From Bathynomus jamesi (lineage: Eukaryota; Arthropoda; Malacostraca; Isopoda; Cirolanidae), in assembly GCA_023014485.1 (NCBI GenBank), contig JAJOZX010005806.1:16001-80000 (forward strand): 64,000 nucleotides of DNA. Reading direction: 5' to 3'. Of the stretch, positions 22,451-31,973 are shown piece after piece (the stretch's first letter is position 1; every line of letters begins with the position of its first letter). The notes beneath the pieces are model-generated. The model was not told the DNA's origin. It saw only the letters and a program-made list of their open reading frames with translations, and made no database searches. The translations under genes were made by a program, and so were the position numbers.

Positions 22451-23838
22451 AAGGGTGTCAGGAAATGATTGCCCCCCCCCCCCTGTACAGAAGAAACTGA
22501 AAGGAATAGAAAAAAACAGACAAAACCACGTGAAAGCGTGTTTAATTTTGAATAAAAAACACTTGTTTTAATATCGGGTGTTGCCCCCATTTGCAGCTCT
22601 GATGGCCATTAATCGACGGGGGTATGATCCCAGAAGTGTCTCAAAGAGATCGGTATCATGACTCATTTCTTCAAGGACTTCGTTGATCTTTGCAGTCATA
22701 ATTTCTGTTGAATACCGATTCTGAATGGGTTGTTCCAGCATTAAGGACTCCACCCGATCCTTCATGATGGATCCGACATGTTCACAGACATTAAGATCGG
22801 GAGAATTGCCAGGCCATTCATTATTTCCGAAAAAATCAATGTTATTGTCCTTAAGCAGTTGTTGAGTCGCAAGTGCTTTCATACAGGGGGCTTTGTCGTG
22901 AAGAAAGGTTGCCTGTTCAACATCCAAAACACACTCGGGGTCTTTCAAAAACGGAATTACATGTTGGGCTAAAATTACATTTCGAAAATAAGGCCCATCC
23001 CAACTGGTTCCTCTTGGTTTGATAACCCAGATGAGCTTCCGAATAGAGAACATAATGAAAACACCCACACATGCTGGATTTTTTACTATTTCTCGATACT
23101 TCTGGTCGTCTGGGACCTCATCAGGAGTTGTTGCCCAAACCCGATCATTCTGAAAATTTGGTTTTCTGGAGACATAAACGAAGAATTCATCGCTGACAAC
23201 CAAGTGAAGGAAATCGTCTTCCGTCCATTCCTCAAGATAATCGCAAAACCATAGCCGATCTTCAATATTAAGATCACTCTTCCGTGGCTTAGCTATTTCA
23301 TGCCAAGCACTCAAGCTTTGGCGAACTCGAAATTGATGCACAAGTTGCCGATTGACTATCTTACCACGACGGATAAGTATCTCTTTCGCTACCTCAGAGC
23401 AGCTCTTCTTTCGGCGCCGTGATGCAGCAAGCACAATGTCTTTCGATTCTTGAGATAATTTCTCCGGTCTTCCTCCTCGAAATTCTGTTTCACAATCTTC
23501 AGGATTCTTATTCCAATTCCTTTTGACAAAGTCTTCTGATCTTTTTAATCTCTCAGCCACCCAGTGTCGAGTTATGAAAGTTGCACCAGCTTCCTTTGCT
23601 TCACGAAATGTGACAGCTTGAATGCGGTCAAGAACTCGCTTTTTCTCTGAATTGTTCAAAATAGATGATGCCATGGTTTCTGTGGGGAAAAAAATGGTAA
23701 GAATTAAAATCACAGGAATAGAATATAATGGTTTTTATTCAGATTTTAACGCTCTTTCAAGTGGTCTCGCCGGTTTTTATCTATCTCTTCTAGTTTCTGC
23801 TCTACAGGGGGGGGGGGCAATAATTTCCTGACATCCCG
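22451..23838 (-). mobile_element. Tc1/mariner element, innermost, intact-looking
   Basis: Terminal inverted repeats start AAGGGTGTCAGGAAATGATT (left) and CGGGATGTCAGGAAATTATT (right), each followed by GCC and a 10-12 base C tract and then similar sequence for about 60 bp. TA flanks both sides (22449-22450 and 23839-23840). It holds a single uninterrupted transposase frame and sits in the first intron of E5. Confidence 0.9.
22568..23674 (-). CDS. Tc1/mariner transposase, DD37E spacing, intact
   Basis: Cut-and-paste transposase of 368 residues when started at the ATG at 23674 (MASSILNNSEKK); an upstream in-frame ATG at 23713 would add 13 hydrophobic residues and is less likely. The N-terminal half has paired helix-turn-helix regions (VAERLKRSEDFVKRNW; GGRPEKLSQESK linker; SEVAKEILIRRGKIVNRQLV). 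The catalytic domain shows VVSDEFFVY (first D), FLHDKAPCMKA (second D) and WPGNSPDLNVCEHV, in which E lies 38 positions after the second D, i.e. DD37E. Length is typical for the superfamily. It is the only transposase frame in the window with no visible lesion. Confidence 0.9.
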   Translation of the reverse strand: MASSILNNSEKKRVLDRIQAVTFREAKEAGATFITRHWVAERLKRSEDFVKRNWNKNPEDCETEFRGGRPEKLSQESKDIVLAASRRRKKSCSEVAKEILIRRGKIVNRQLVHQFRVRQSLSAWHEIAKPRKSDLNIEDRLWFCDYLEEWTEDDFLHLVVSDEFFVYVSRKPNFQNDRVWATTPDEVPDDQKYREIVKNPACVGVFIMFSIRKLIWVIKPRGTSWDGPYFRNVILAQHVIPFLKDPECVLDVEQATFLHDKAPCMKALATQQLLKDNNIDFFGNNEWPGNSPDLNVCEHVGSIMKDRVESLMLEQPIQNRYSTEIMTAKINEVLEEMSHDTDLFETLLGSYPRRLMAIRAANGGNTRY

Positions 23839-25632
23839 TACAGTATAATATGTCATACTCTCGAGAAACTTTTATTTATCATTGATCATCCAACTCACCT
23901 GCTTCTGGCTCCTCCTCATTCGTCCTTTTTTTATTTTGATCCAATCTTGGTGAAGGTCCAAGATCTTTTGGATTCCTTTGTATTTTTCCCTTGTCGGGAT
24001 TCGAGCTTTGTTCCAAAATATTTCAAGTTGTACCCCACACTACTTGAGCACTTTCCTTCAACTCCTCCTTGAGATTAGTGTGGTGGTGAAGGAAGCATGA
24101 CAATACTTCTCCACGTGATGGTAATTTGCTTCCAAGAAGCTTGTCCTTCACTTTATCTCCTTCAAGGAGATAAAAGCAAGAGCTTCGAACTTGAGTCATC
24201 ATATATCCAACCACTAAACACAACCAATGAACACTACACCAATAATCTGTCAAGGAAAAGATGTATTACTGGAACTGGAACATAATATACAAGTAAATCT
24301 ACTAGGTAGTGCAAAAGTGCAAAAATGAAGTACTGTGTGCTACCCCTAAAAAGTGATTGATTTGGGAAAAAATTGGCCAGAGGTGTTTTCTCATTCATCC
24401 TCACAAGTTACCTCCCGGCAATAACAAAAAATCAAAACTTCAATTTTATGGACCACCCTATTGGACATGTGACTGGCTGATATTATACCTGGACAGCATT
24501 CTGTTGCGACGTGTTGTTGAGGCTGAGATGACGAAGTTATCCAGATCAGCCCCTCCAGCTTTCAAGGTGGCAGAAACCATGGCAGTAACTTGATTGTCTG
24601 ATAAACCAAGATGATCAGCTGTATTGCAGATGACATCACATTCCATGACCTTCCTTGGAAACGTCAAAGTCACACTAGTCACAGTGTCTTGATGGTGAGA
24701 ACATCCAGGATGAGGCTGATGGTAATCCATGTCCTCTGTGTTAGCGTCGTTGTCAGTTGAGTCACCCCAGGTAATGTCATCCACATGAACAACTGCCTCT
24801 TGTTCTGCTGCAGCTGTAAAATAGTACAACCTGTTAAGACAGTAATTGTTAAGTACATGCTAAATATCGCAATGGAGTAAAACTTAAAACTTTTTGTAAT
24901 GTTCAAAGTAATTAGTTTTACCTTGTTCTTGTCTATGCTGCAGTCTTTCATTCCTCGCTGCTTGCTGCAGGGATCTTCTCTCAAAAATCTTGTCATGACC
25001 AGACATATGACCTTTCCTCTCAGTCTTTTGGTCTTCGTAGAACCTGATATCCTCATCTTTCTTCTCTGGATAACAGTCTGTTGTTCTGTATTTCCTGGAT
25101 TGCATCTGGAGCTCCTATATCGAACAGGCTGTCTAATTCCAGCACAAATGCTCCTCTCTTTCCTCCAGGGTTACTTGCTCTTCCTTTGCTTTTCACCAGA
25201 GCACGATGTTTCTCATGTAGTTTCATGAAGAGCTTCATTGCGTTGTACTTGGTCATTGTCTTGATCCTAGCCATCTGCCAGAATGGGTTGATAGATTCAA
25301 CTGTTTCATATGCAAGGTCTTGAACCATGGGCCTCCCTGCATTTTCCGGTAAATTCTGAAGATTAAGGAAATACTGGAACGCCTGTCTGTTGGTGGGAAG
25401 CTGGGAACCACTGATAAAAGCTGAAGGGTATCCAACCAGGAAAGTTTCAGTGAGAGATCTGGTAGATGGCCCAGTTGACACCTGCCTGTGGACAGTACGT
25501 GGAGGTTCTGAGATATCAACTGTGCGCCCACGGAGCTCCCTCAGCTCCTTGCTTAATGCCATTGTGAAGTTGTAACTTGTAGATGGTTTTCTAGATTCTG
25601 ATTGAGTTTCTGTTGTTTCCTGAAAAATGATA

Positions 25633-25636
25633 GATA

Positions 25637-25667
<31 letters not shown>

Positions 25668-25688
25668 ATTTATTTATTATTTATTTAT

Positions 25689-25742
<54 letters not shown>

Positions 25743-25745
25743 TAA
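25633..25745. repeat. (ATT)n / (TTTA)n microsatellite
   Basis: Trinucleotide ATT runs interrupted by ATTT units, just inside the right terminal repeat of the outer element. Confidence 0.9.
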
Positions 25746-26077
25746 TTTTATGCTCTTTAATTTGATACCTAATTTGTTGCTCTATCTTGTTTAGATCAAA
25801 AGTTAAAGTGCAAAATATAATTCAAGGGACCCCGGAATTGGCGCTTTGGCCAATTTCAAGGCAGAAAATTTAAAGCTCCATGCGGCAATGCTTCCCAACA
25901 TCCTAGGTCAAAATAGTTGTGATTTTCGGCTTTTTCAGGTCAAAAAGCATGGGAAAATGTACAGAAACCTATGAAAATAAGAAAAAGTTGATTTTTGAAC
26001 AGGCCTACAGTGTTATATATGGATATGTTACATATATTTTATACATATGTAATTATATGCAAAGAATATTTAATATT

Positions 26078-26622
26078 CAGCCGTCCCTCGCTTAATGAAG
26101 GTTCAGTTAATGAATGTTTATTACTACTTTTGCATATTATGAAGGAAATTTTGCTATAACAAAGGTGAAGATTTTTTAAATCCGTGGCGTGCTACATTGG
26201 TGGTTCCTGCAACACAGGCAAGCTCTCTTCCCCGCCCAACACATGGTCTCCAACCTTCCCCGCAACACACTTTTGCAGCATCAGTGTTTGTTGTGGGTTC
26301 TCACGTGTTGCATTCATAATAAAAGTGACATTCTACAAAGTGTTATTGTTACTATTTTGTAACCCCAATATATAGTATGGCATCAAAATGTCCAAGCTCA
26401 ACATCATTGCCCAATCCAACGAAGAAGAGGAAGGCAATAACAATGAACTTAACAGTGAACTTTACCCACTCTATTTATATTAGGCTATCAAAAAAAGTGT
26501 GCTAGGAACCAAACTAAATTTTTCCTATATAAAACAATAGAAAATTAGGTCTCACTTAATGAATTTTCACATAACAAAGGCTTTTTAGGAATGTAACCCC
26601 TTTGTTAAGCAAGAAATGGCTG
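26078..26622. mobile_element. Tigger-like MITE, CAGCCGTCCCTCGCTTAA ends
   Basis: Left tip CAGCCGTCCCTCGCTTAATG; right tip read inwards CAGCCATTTCTTGCTTAACA; TA follows on the right. Unpaired tip wording of the form CGCTTAA is pogo/Tigger-like. No transposase remains. Confidence 0.7.
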
Positions 26623-26927
26623 TATACACAAATTTATAGGTTATATACAGTTCAGTATATATTCATAATATGAATAGTCAACATTTATATATACATATTA
26701 TATATTTAATAAGATTTTTACTTACCAAATATATATGAAGTCTATTTCTGCTTTATCATGAAACCAATGTTTCACCCACATCATACAGCTGCATTAAGAG
26801 GCCCCACATTCCCAGCCTTTGCTTGTCAAAATCTGCAAACTCGGGGTGAATCAAGTCGGTGCTTGATTCAAGGTCATTCAACCCAAGTCAAATTAATATG
26901 TATAATTTTGTACATTGTATATATATA

Positions 26928-27317
26928 CCGGGTGGCCCATAATTCCGGAACCATAGGAATAATTGTATTTTTTTTCTAATAATTCTTGTACTTTCTAATA
27001 ATATTTTTTTCTTTATTTTTTTTTTATGAATTACCTGGATGATGTACCGATAAACAAATGATGTGGCATGTTTTTTCAGCAAGATGGTGCACCTCCTCAT
27101 TTTACCATGCAAGTTCACAAATACCTTGATAAAACATTCCCCAACAGATGGATTGGCTGAAGAGATCCTATCAACTAGCCACCTAGATCACCAGATATCA
27201 CTCCACTCAATTCTTTTCATCAAAAAGAAAATAAAGAAAAAAAACATTATTAGAAAGTACAAGAATTATTTAAAAAAAAATTATTCCTATGGTTCCTGAA
27301 TTATGGGCCACCTAGTG
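26928..27317 (+). mobile_element. Mariner deletion derivative with ~105 bp TIRs
   Basis: Ends share GGTGGCCCATAATTC and GGAACCATAGGAATAATT and remain similar for about 105 bp each. TATATA-type sequence flanks both sides. The short unique centre (27072-27212) encodes FFQQDGAPPHFTMQVHKYL and, after a shift, a P-RSPDITPL-like stretch, the second and third catalytic-residue regions of a mariner-type transposase. The rest has been deleted. Confidence 0.75.
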
Positions 27318-27332
27318 TGTATATATATATAT

Positions 27333-29960
27333 TAGGGTGGTCCAAATCCATAGGGGGAAATTTCAAAATTGTCTTAGATAGTCTCCACAAGTGTGGTTTT
27401 TGTCCATTTAGTGTCCACATGGTCTGTGCAAAATTGCAGCGTGATTGGTGAATATTTAAAGGTCGCCCCACTCTGAATATATATATTATATAATGTACTT
27501 TTTCTTCCGTAGGTCCGATGGCTCAAACTCGATCAATTCCAAAAGTTTGGCTTCTAGGGATGGCAACTGGAACTTTATCCACGTCAAGGCTCCCTACATT
27601 CCTTGACGCCCTCCTCTTGGGGCAATACCACCACATCAATCAAAAGCAAACCACCTCCGACTGTCTGAACCAGGCATGCCAGAGGGTGATTGAAGTCTGG
27701 ACCCGAGCGCGGATCCCAACTCAACGGATCGACTTCTGTGTCCGTAAGCTTTCAAAGCTTTTAGACCGCTACAAAACACTCAAGAAGCACAGGACCAGGC
27801 AACGTGCCAGCGATAGAATGAATGAAGACATCTTCAAAGCGGACATCCAGGAACTGTTTGACATCGCAACCAGTGATGCCATGAGCACAATCGTCAACGT
27901 TGAGGACCGAAATTTCCTGTCCATGCAGCGCAAGGACGTCAATTCTTGCAGCATGGCTGGCATTGATAAGGAAACGACTACACAAGAGGACAGAAAGCGA
28001 TCCAGAATGGAGAAGGAAGCCAAGAGGAAGGCAAGGCATGAAGCAACACAGAAAGATTTGGAAGAAGCAGGAGTGTCATCAATTGATCTTTCCTCTTCTT
28101 CTTCTTCCCTTTTTTCGCAAGACGACGACGACTATAGACCATCGGTTCCGATTCCTTCTTCGTCTGAAGCTCCGGCACCAAAGCGTCCCAAGAACAAGGT
28201 TACGAACATTTTCCAATCTCCAGAAGTTATTGGAGCAATGGATCGCACCAATCTTTCTGACTGGAATGCTGTTTTCGTAACTGGAGCTGTATTACAGGCC
28301 GCGGGGCATGATCTGTCTGGGATGACGTGCTCTCGGAGCTCTATTCATCACTACAGAGAAAGTGGGTGAGAACAGGCAGCTCGAGAAGACCTAGAATCAT
28401 TCTCTCTAGAAGACCCTGTCCTTCTCCATTGGGACGGAAAGCTTCTCCCCGGCATTGAAGGGAAGAAGACGAATGTGCATTGGATAGCAATCCTTATAAC
28501 ATTCAATGGACAGGAGAAGCTGCTTGGTGTCCCAAAGATGAAACAAGGAACTGGAGAAGCACAGGCCCAGGCATGCCTTCAAACTATGAAATTATGGAAC
28601 GTGGAACAGCATGTGAGAGGTCTCGTCTTCGATACCACTGCGTCAAACACGGGTTTACATCGCGGAGCCTGTGTCAGGATTGAAGAAGCATTGGGTCGTG
28701 AGCTAGTTTGGATCGGTTGTCGACATCATATACTTGAAGTCGTACTTGCTGATGTCTTTGCCTCAATATTTGGCTCAACAGGAAGTCCTGAAACAGGCCT
28801 TTTTAAGCGATTTCAAAAGGAATGGCCATCTCTCTCCCACGAAGCATTTGTCTCAGCATCGGACAGCTTGTTCGAGAACCCTCAACTCCAAGAGATGAGA
28901 AAAGAGATGCTCACTTACTTACCTAACGCTCTTCAGGCAAGCCAACCTCGTGATGACTACAAGGAGTTCCTTGAACTATCTTTGCTCTTCCTGGGGGGAA
29001 AGACTGGTGGTCAACTCTTTATCCGAGCTCCGGGTCCCATGCACCACGCGAGATGGATGGCGAAGGCGATTTATGTGCTCAGCTGGCTTTATTTGTCAGT
29101 CTGATTTACGTCAAGTACTGGCATGAAGCGCCAATGGGGACACAAGCTCCTCTCAATGATCTCAAAATGCTGCATCTTCTGGAAAAATATCCACACGGAG
29201 GAGCTGCACAAGCGGCGAAGACAGCTCTAAGATGCCACCTGTGGTACTTGTCGGAGCATCTGATTGGACTGGCCTTCTTCGATAATAGGATCGATCCTGA
29301 TACCAAAAGGAGAATGGTTCAACACCTCCAACATCCCCAAAAGAATGGCTGCCCCCGACGAATCGACATGGCGGAAGCTGGTGTTGAAAATGATGTGGCA
29401 TCCTTCGTCACGAAAAGGACATTGACCCTCTTTGATGCCTTGAAAGTTGGAGGTAAGGAGGAAGCGCGCCAGTTACTTCAAAAAGATCCACGGGAATGGC
29501 CAAATGACAAGAACTACAGGGAACTTAGAGATCGCGCCTTAAAGATGAAAGTCGTCAATGATGCTGCCGAGCGAGGTATTGCTCTCGCACAATGCTACAA
29601 TGACACTTTGACACGAAACGAGGACCAGAAGCAGTACCTCCTACAACTCGTAGCCACCCACCGAAAACAGATACCAATACCATCCAAGGCGACTGATGCA
29701 GAAGAAATAATGAAGATACACCCATTATCATGTCCTATTGTCTTACTGTTTTCTTTCATATTCTTTGAGAACCAAAAAAAAATGTAGTTATTCAGTTGTC
29801 TATATATTTTCCCAAATTTTCAAAAAGGGGGCAAGTGGGGCGACCCTAAATATTAACCGAATAACGTGAAACTTTGCACAAATACTGTCCACACCAAGAG
29901 GCATAAAACCAACCTTGTGGAGAGAACTTAGTCGATGCTTTAACTTTTTGGACCACCCTA
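27333..29960 (+). mobile_element. hAT-like transposon E2, TAGGGTG termini, inserted in (TA)n
   Basis: Tips TAGGGTGGTCCAAA on both ends. ATATATAT flanks both sides (27325-27332 and 29961-29968). Imperfect inverted similarity extends about 145 bp, ending in GGTCGCCCCACT on both sides. One plus-strand gene fills the interior. Confidence 0.9.
27518..29785 (+). pseudogene. E2 hAT-like transposase, one stop and one deletion
   Basis: Starts MAQTRSIPKVWLLG. Then WTRARIPTQRID, LFDIATSDAMSTI, FLSMQRKD, a serine-rich linker, and AMDRTNLSDWNAVF. An in-frame TGA at 28367-28369 interrupts, after which the same frame resumes with LLHWDGKLLPG, LLGVPKMKQGTGEAQA, VFDTTASNTGLHRG, IGCRHHILEVVL, LFKRFQKEW, PRDDYKEFLELSLLFLGG and HHARWMAKAIY. 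Near 29090 a frameshifting deletion removes about 25 residues. The last frame continues YVKYWHEAP, HLWYLSEHL and VVNDAAERGIALAQCYN to a QYLLQLVATHRKQIP tail. Frame ends at 29785-29787. Confidence 0.8.

Positions 29961-30014
<54 letters not shown>
29961..30014. repeat. (TA)n microsatellite between E2 and a mariner derivative
   Basis: About 50 bp of TA repeats directly joining two transposon ends. Confidence 0.95.
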
Positions 30015-30016
<2 letters not shown>

Positions 30017-30585
30017 GGGTGTCCGAGAATTATCTGTACAATTTTTGGCTGTTATTAAAAGTCAACCATGACGTGTAGAAATTCCAGTGTTGTCCCATTT
30101 TACAGAGAATCTCATTAAGTTTTTTCTGATACCACGTTTTGACAAGTTTTTTAGAAATGTACGCGGGTGACAGACATTGATGATTTAAAAGCAAGAATCA
30201 CAGCTGCTATTGAGCGAATTGATGTGGATATGCTGCAGCGTACATGGCAACATTTGGAGTATCGATTGGATGTTTTGCGAATCACTAATGGTGCACATAT
30301 CGAATGTTTGTAACAACGTTACTTTAATAAAAGAAACTTTTGAAAATGCAGATTCTAAATAATCTTGTTTAAGAATTTTACGTGTGTTATCAAGAATTTT
30401 ATTAAAAGATGAAATTGTACAGATAATGTTCGGACAAACTGGAATTTCTAAAAAACTTGTCAAAACTTGGTATCAGAAAAAACTTAGAGATTCTCTGTAA
30501 AATGGGACAACACTGGAATTTCTACACTTCATGGTTGACTTTTAATAACAGCCAAAAATTGCACAGATAATTCTCGGACACCCTG
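30015..30585 (+). mobile_element. Mariner deletion derivative with ~150 bp TIRs
   Basis: Left tip CCGGGTGTCCGAGAATTATC and right tip CAGGGTGTCCGAGAATTATC, with arms almost identical for about 150 bp. TA flanks both sides. The centre (about 30175-30312) retains the last 45 residues of a mariner-type transposase: DDLKARITAAIERID, WQHLEYRLDVLRI, NGAHIECL and a stop. Confidence 0.85.
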
Positions 30586-30597
30586 TATATATATATA

Positions 30598-31914
30598 CAG
30601 GGTGGGGCAAAAGTAACTTCCTGATTTGAAATGTCTGTGATTTTCTAATGTATGATTTTTTTCATTTTTTTTTCAGATTTAATTAAAGAATGAGCCCTGA
30701 AGTTTTATTATGAATAAGTACACTCTGTAGCAGCATGCCAATATTATGGCAATTTATTGGAGAAACAATTCATCAATTATACAGATGCAGTGAGAATACT
30801 GTCGTGTTTACAACACAAGAACTCCTCCAATGGCACCAGCGATTCAAAGCTTTATTTCTCGATTTATGGCATTGGGAACAATGGGAGACTCGAGGCGTTC
30901 TGGTAGACCTTGAAGTAGTTGCTCCTGAGACTCTATTGATTGAGTAAGGCAGGATGTAGACAACAACCCAGAAACCTCAACGCAGAGACACGCTACTCAT
31001 TTAGGGATTGAACAATGGTCCCTGTGGCGAATTTTGACAGAAGATTTGGGTCTTTTTCCTTATAAGATACAGCTGGTGCAACAACTAAAGCCGATAGACC
31101 ATCAATTATGCCTACAATACAGCCATAATATTCTCAGTCTTGCAGAACAAAACAATGACTTCATATTGAATTTCATGATGAGCGACGAAGCACACTTTCA
31201 TTTGACGGGCTATGTTAATAAACAACATTGCAGATTCTGGGGTTCCCAAAATTTGCATATTATTCATGAGAGGCCTCTGCACTCCTTTTGTGTAACTGTT
31301 TGGTGTGGAATTACCAGTGCAAAAATAATCGGTCCCTATTTTTTGAGGATGATTAGGGAAATGCTGTAACTGTTAATGGAGAATGATACAGAGTGATGAT
31401 CAGAAACTTTTTAAAACCTAAGATGCAGCAGCTGAGTAGGAAGAACAGGACAGAATGTTGTTTCAACAGGATGGTGCTACGGCACACACGGCATGCCAAA
31501 CAATTGCCCTTTTAGAGTGTGTTTTTCCAAATCATCTTTTCATGCGATTTGGCGCTTTGATTTGGCCACCACGCTCACCCAATTTATCAGCCCCAGATTT
31601 TTTCCTATGGGGTTATCTTAAAGAACAGGTCTTTGCCAATAAACTGGAAACCGTCCAAGAGTTGAAAAACAACATTAGGTGGGAAATAAATGGTGTACCC
31701 CCAGAAGTTTTAAATAGAGTAATGGACAGTGCACTAGAAAGAGCGAGGATTTGCGAATGCCATAATGGTGGTCATCTACAAGATATTATTTTTCATGCAT
31801 AATAGAGATAAAATTCGATTCAGTAAAGAATTTAATAACATCAACACTTTTTTATTTTATCCCTTCATTAAAAGTTATAAGAGGAGGAAATCAGAAAGCG
31901 ACTTTTGCCACACC

Positions 31915-31917
<3 letters not shown>
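30598..31917 (+). mobile_element. Mariner-type element, near full length
   Basis: Tips CAGGGTGGGGCAAAAGT (left) and CAGGGTGTGGCAAAAGT (right) with about 30 bp of inverted similarity, each next to TA in a TA array. It carries one broken transposase gene. Confidence 0.85.
30700..31802 (+). pseudogene. Mariner-type transposase, DD41D spacing, broken
   Basis: A shifted N-terminal part (30735-30947) precedes the frame from 31034: MMSDEAHFHLTGYVNKQ (first D), then SFCVTVWCGITSAKIIGPYF and a stop at 31367-31369. After a gap with a shift, 31455-31802 gives MLFQQDGATAHTA (second D), WPPRSPNLSAPDFFLWGYLK (third D) and a C-terminus ending HLQDIIFHA. The third D lies 42 positions after the second, i.e. 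41 residues between, the spacing reported for the rosa-type DD41D branch. Inactive as it stands. Confidence 0.8.

Positions 31918-31970
<53 letters not shown>
31918..31970. repeat. (TA)n microsatellite
   Basis: Pure TA run separating the mariner element from E3; it supplies the flanking TA of the first and ATATATAT of the second. Confidence 0.95.

Positions 31971-31973
<3 letters not shown>

Larger units (their letters stand above)
20382..24250 (-). pseudogene. E5 hAT-like transposase with three exons, two frameshifts
   Basis: Exon A (about 24250-23899) contains SAQVVWG, then after a shift WNKARIPTREKYK, ending at donor GTGAGT. Exon B (22396-22189): FKETLWNLFDMAHADALSLI and FLLAQREPG. Exon C (22094-20382), after ttgtattgcag: acidic linker, AALDRTHTTDRMA, IIHWDGKLIPD, MCFDTTASNAG, FACRHHIMEV, GPDVPLFSRFQSKW, FRDDYQEFLDLS, MHQARWLSKVIY, then a frameshift near 21030, HLWYLSEEMV, and VVNDHAERRVALINEYN near the C-terminus. 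All key residues of the family core are present. Intron B/C is 94 bp; intron A/B would be about 115 bp without its passenger. Confidence 0.8.
20124..24460 (-). mobile_element. TAGGGTG-ended hAT-like transposon E5, middle shell of the nest
   Basis: Tips TAGGGTGGTCCA on both ends, with imperfect inverted similarity for about 150 bp (shared GAGAAAACACCTCTGG and AGGGGTAGCACA blocks). TTGGACAT lies directly outside both ends (20116-20123 and 24461-24468), a perfect 8 bp duplication within the coding exon of the outer element. Its own intron hosts the inner Tc1/mariner element. Confidence 0.9.
18734..25562 (-). pseudogene. Transposase of the outer element, split by insertion
   Basis: Exon 1 (25562-24922) starts MALSKELRELRG and includes LDSLFDIGAPDAIQEI, then a frameshift, then FYEDQKTERKGHMSG. 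Donor GT is at 24921. Exon 2 (from 24813, after ttttacag) runs AAAEQEAVVHVDDI to RYNISQSHV at 24461, where the middle element interrupts. It resumes at 20123 with LHWDGKLL, LVFDTTSSNSGVHRG, YLACRHHILEIL, RADYREMAEL, HQARWMARNLY, WYLTQEVV and VNDIAERGVKMM near 18880. Removing the passenger and one copy of its duplication keeps the frame across the join apart from one TGA. Several more frameshifts occur after 19700. It belongs to the same protein family as E1-E4. Confidence 0.75.
18255..26007 (-). mobile_element. 7.7 kb long-TIR transposon, outer shell of a nest
   Basis: Terminal inverted repeats of about 245 bp (18255-18503 and 25760-26007) start TAGCCCTGTTC and TAGGCCTGTTC and stay closely similar throughout. 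CAGTGTTAT flanks both ends (18246-18254 and 26008-26016), a perfect 9 bp duplication. The left duplication overlaps the right tip of the CACTG-ended element, so this element inserted into that one. Without its 4.3 kb passenger it would be about 3.4 kb. Confidence 0.85.
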
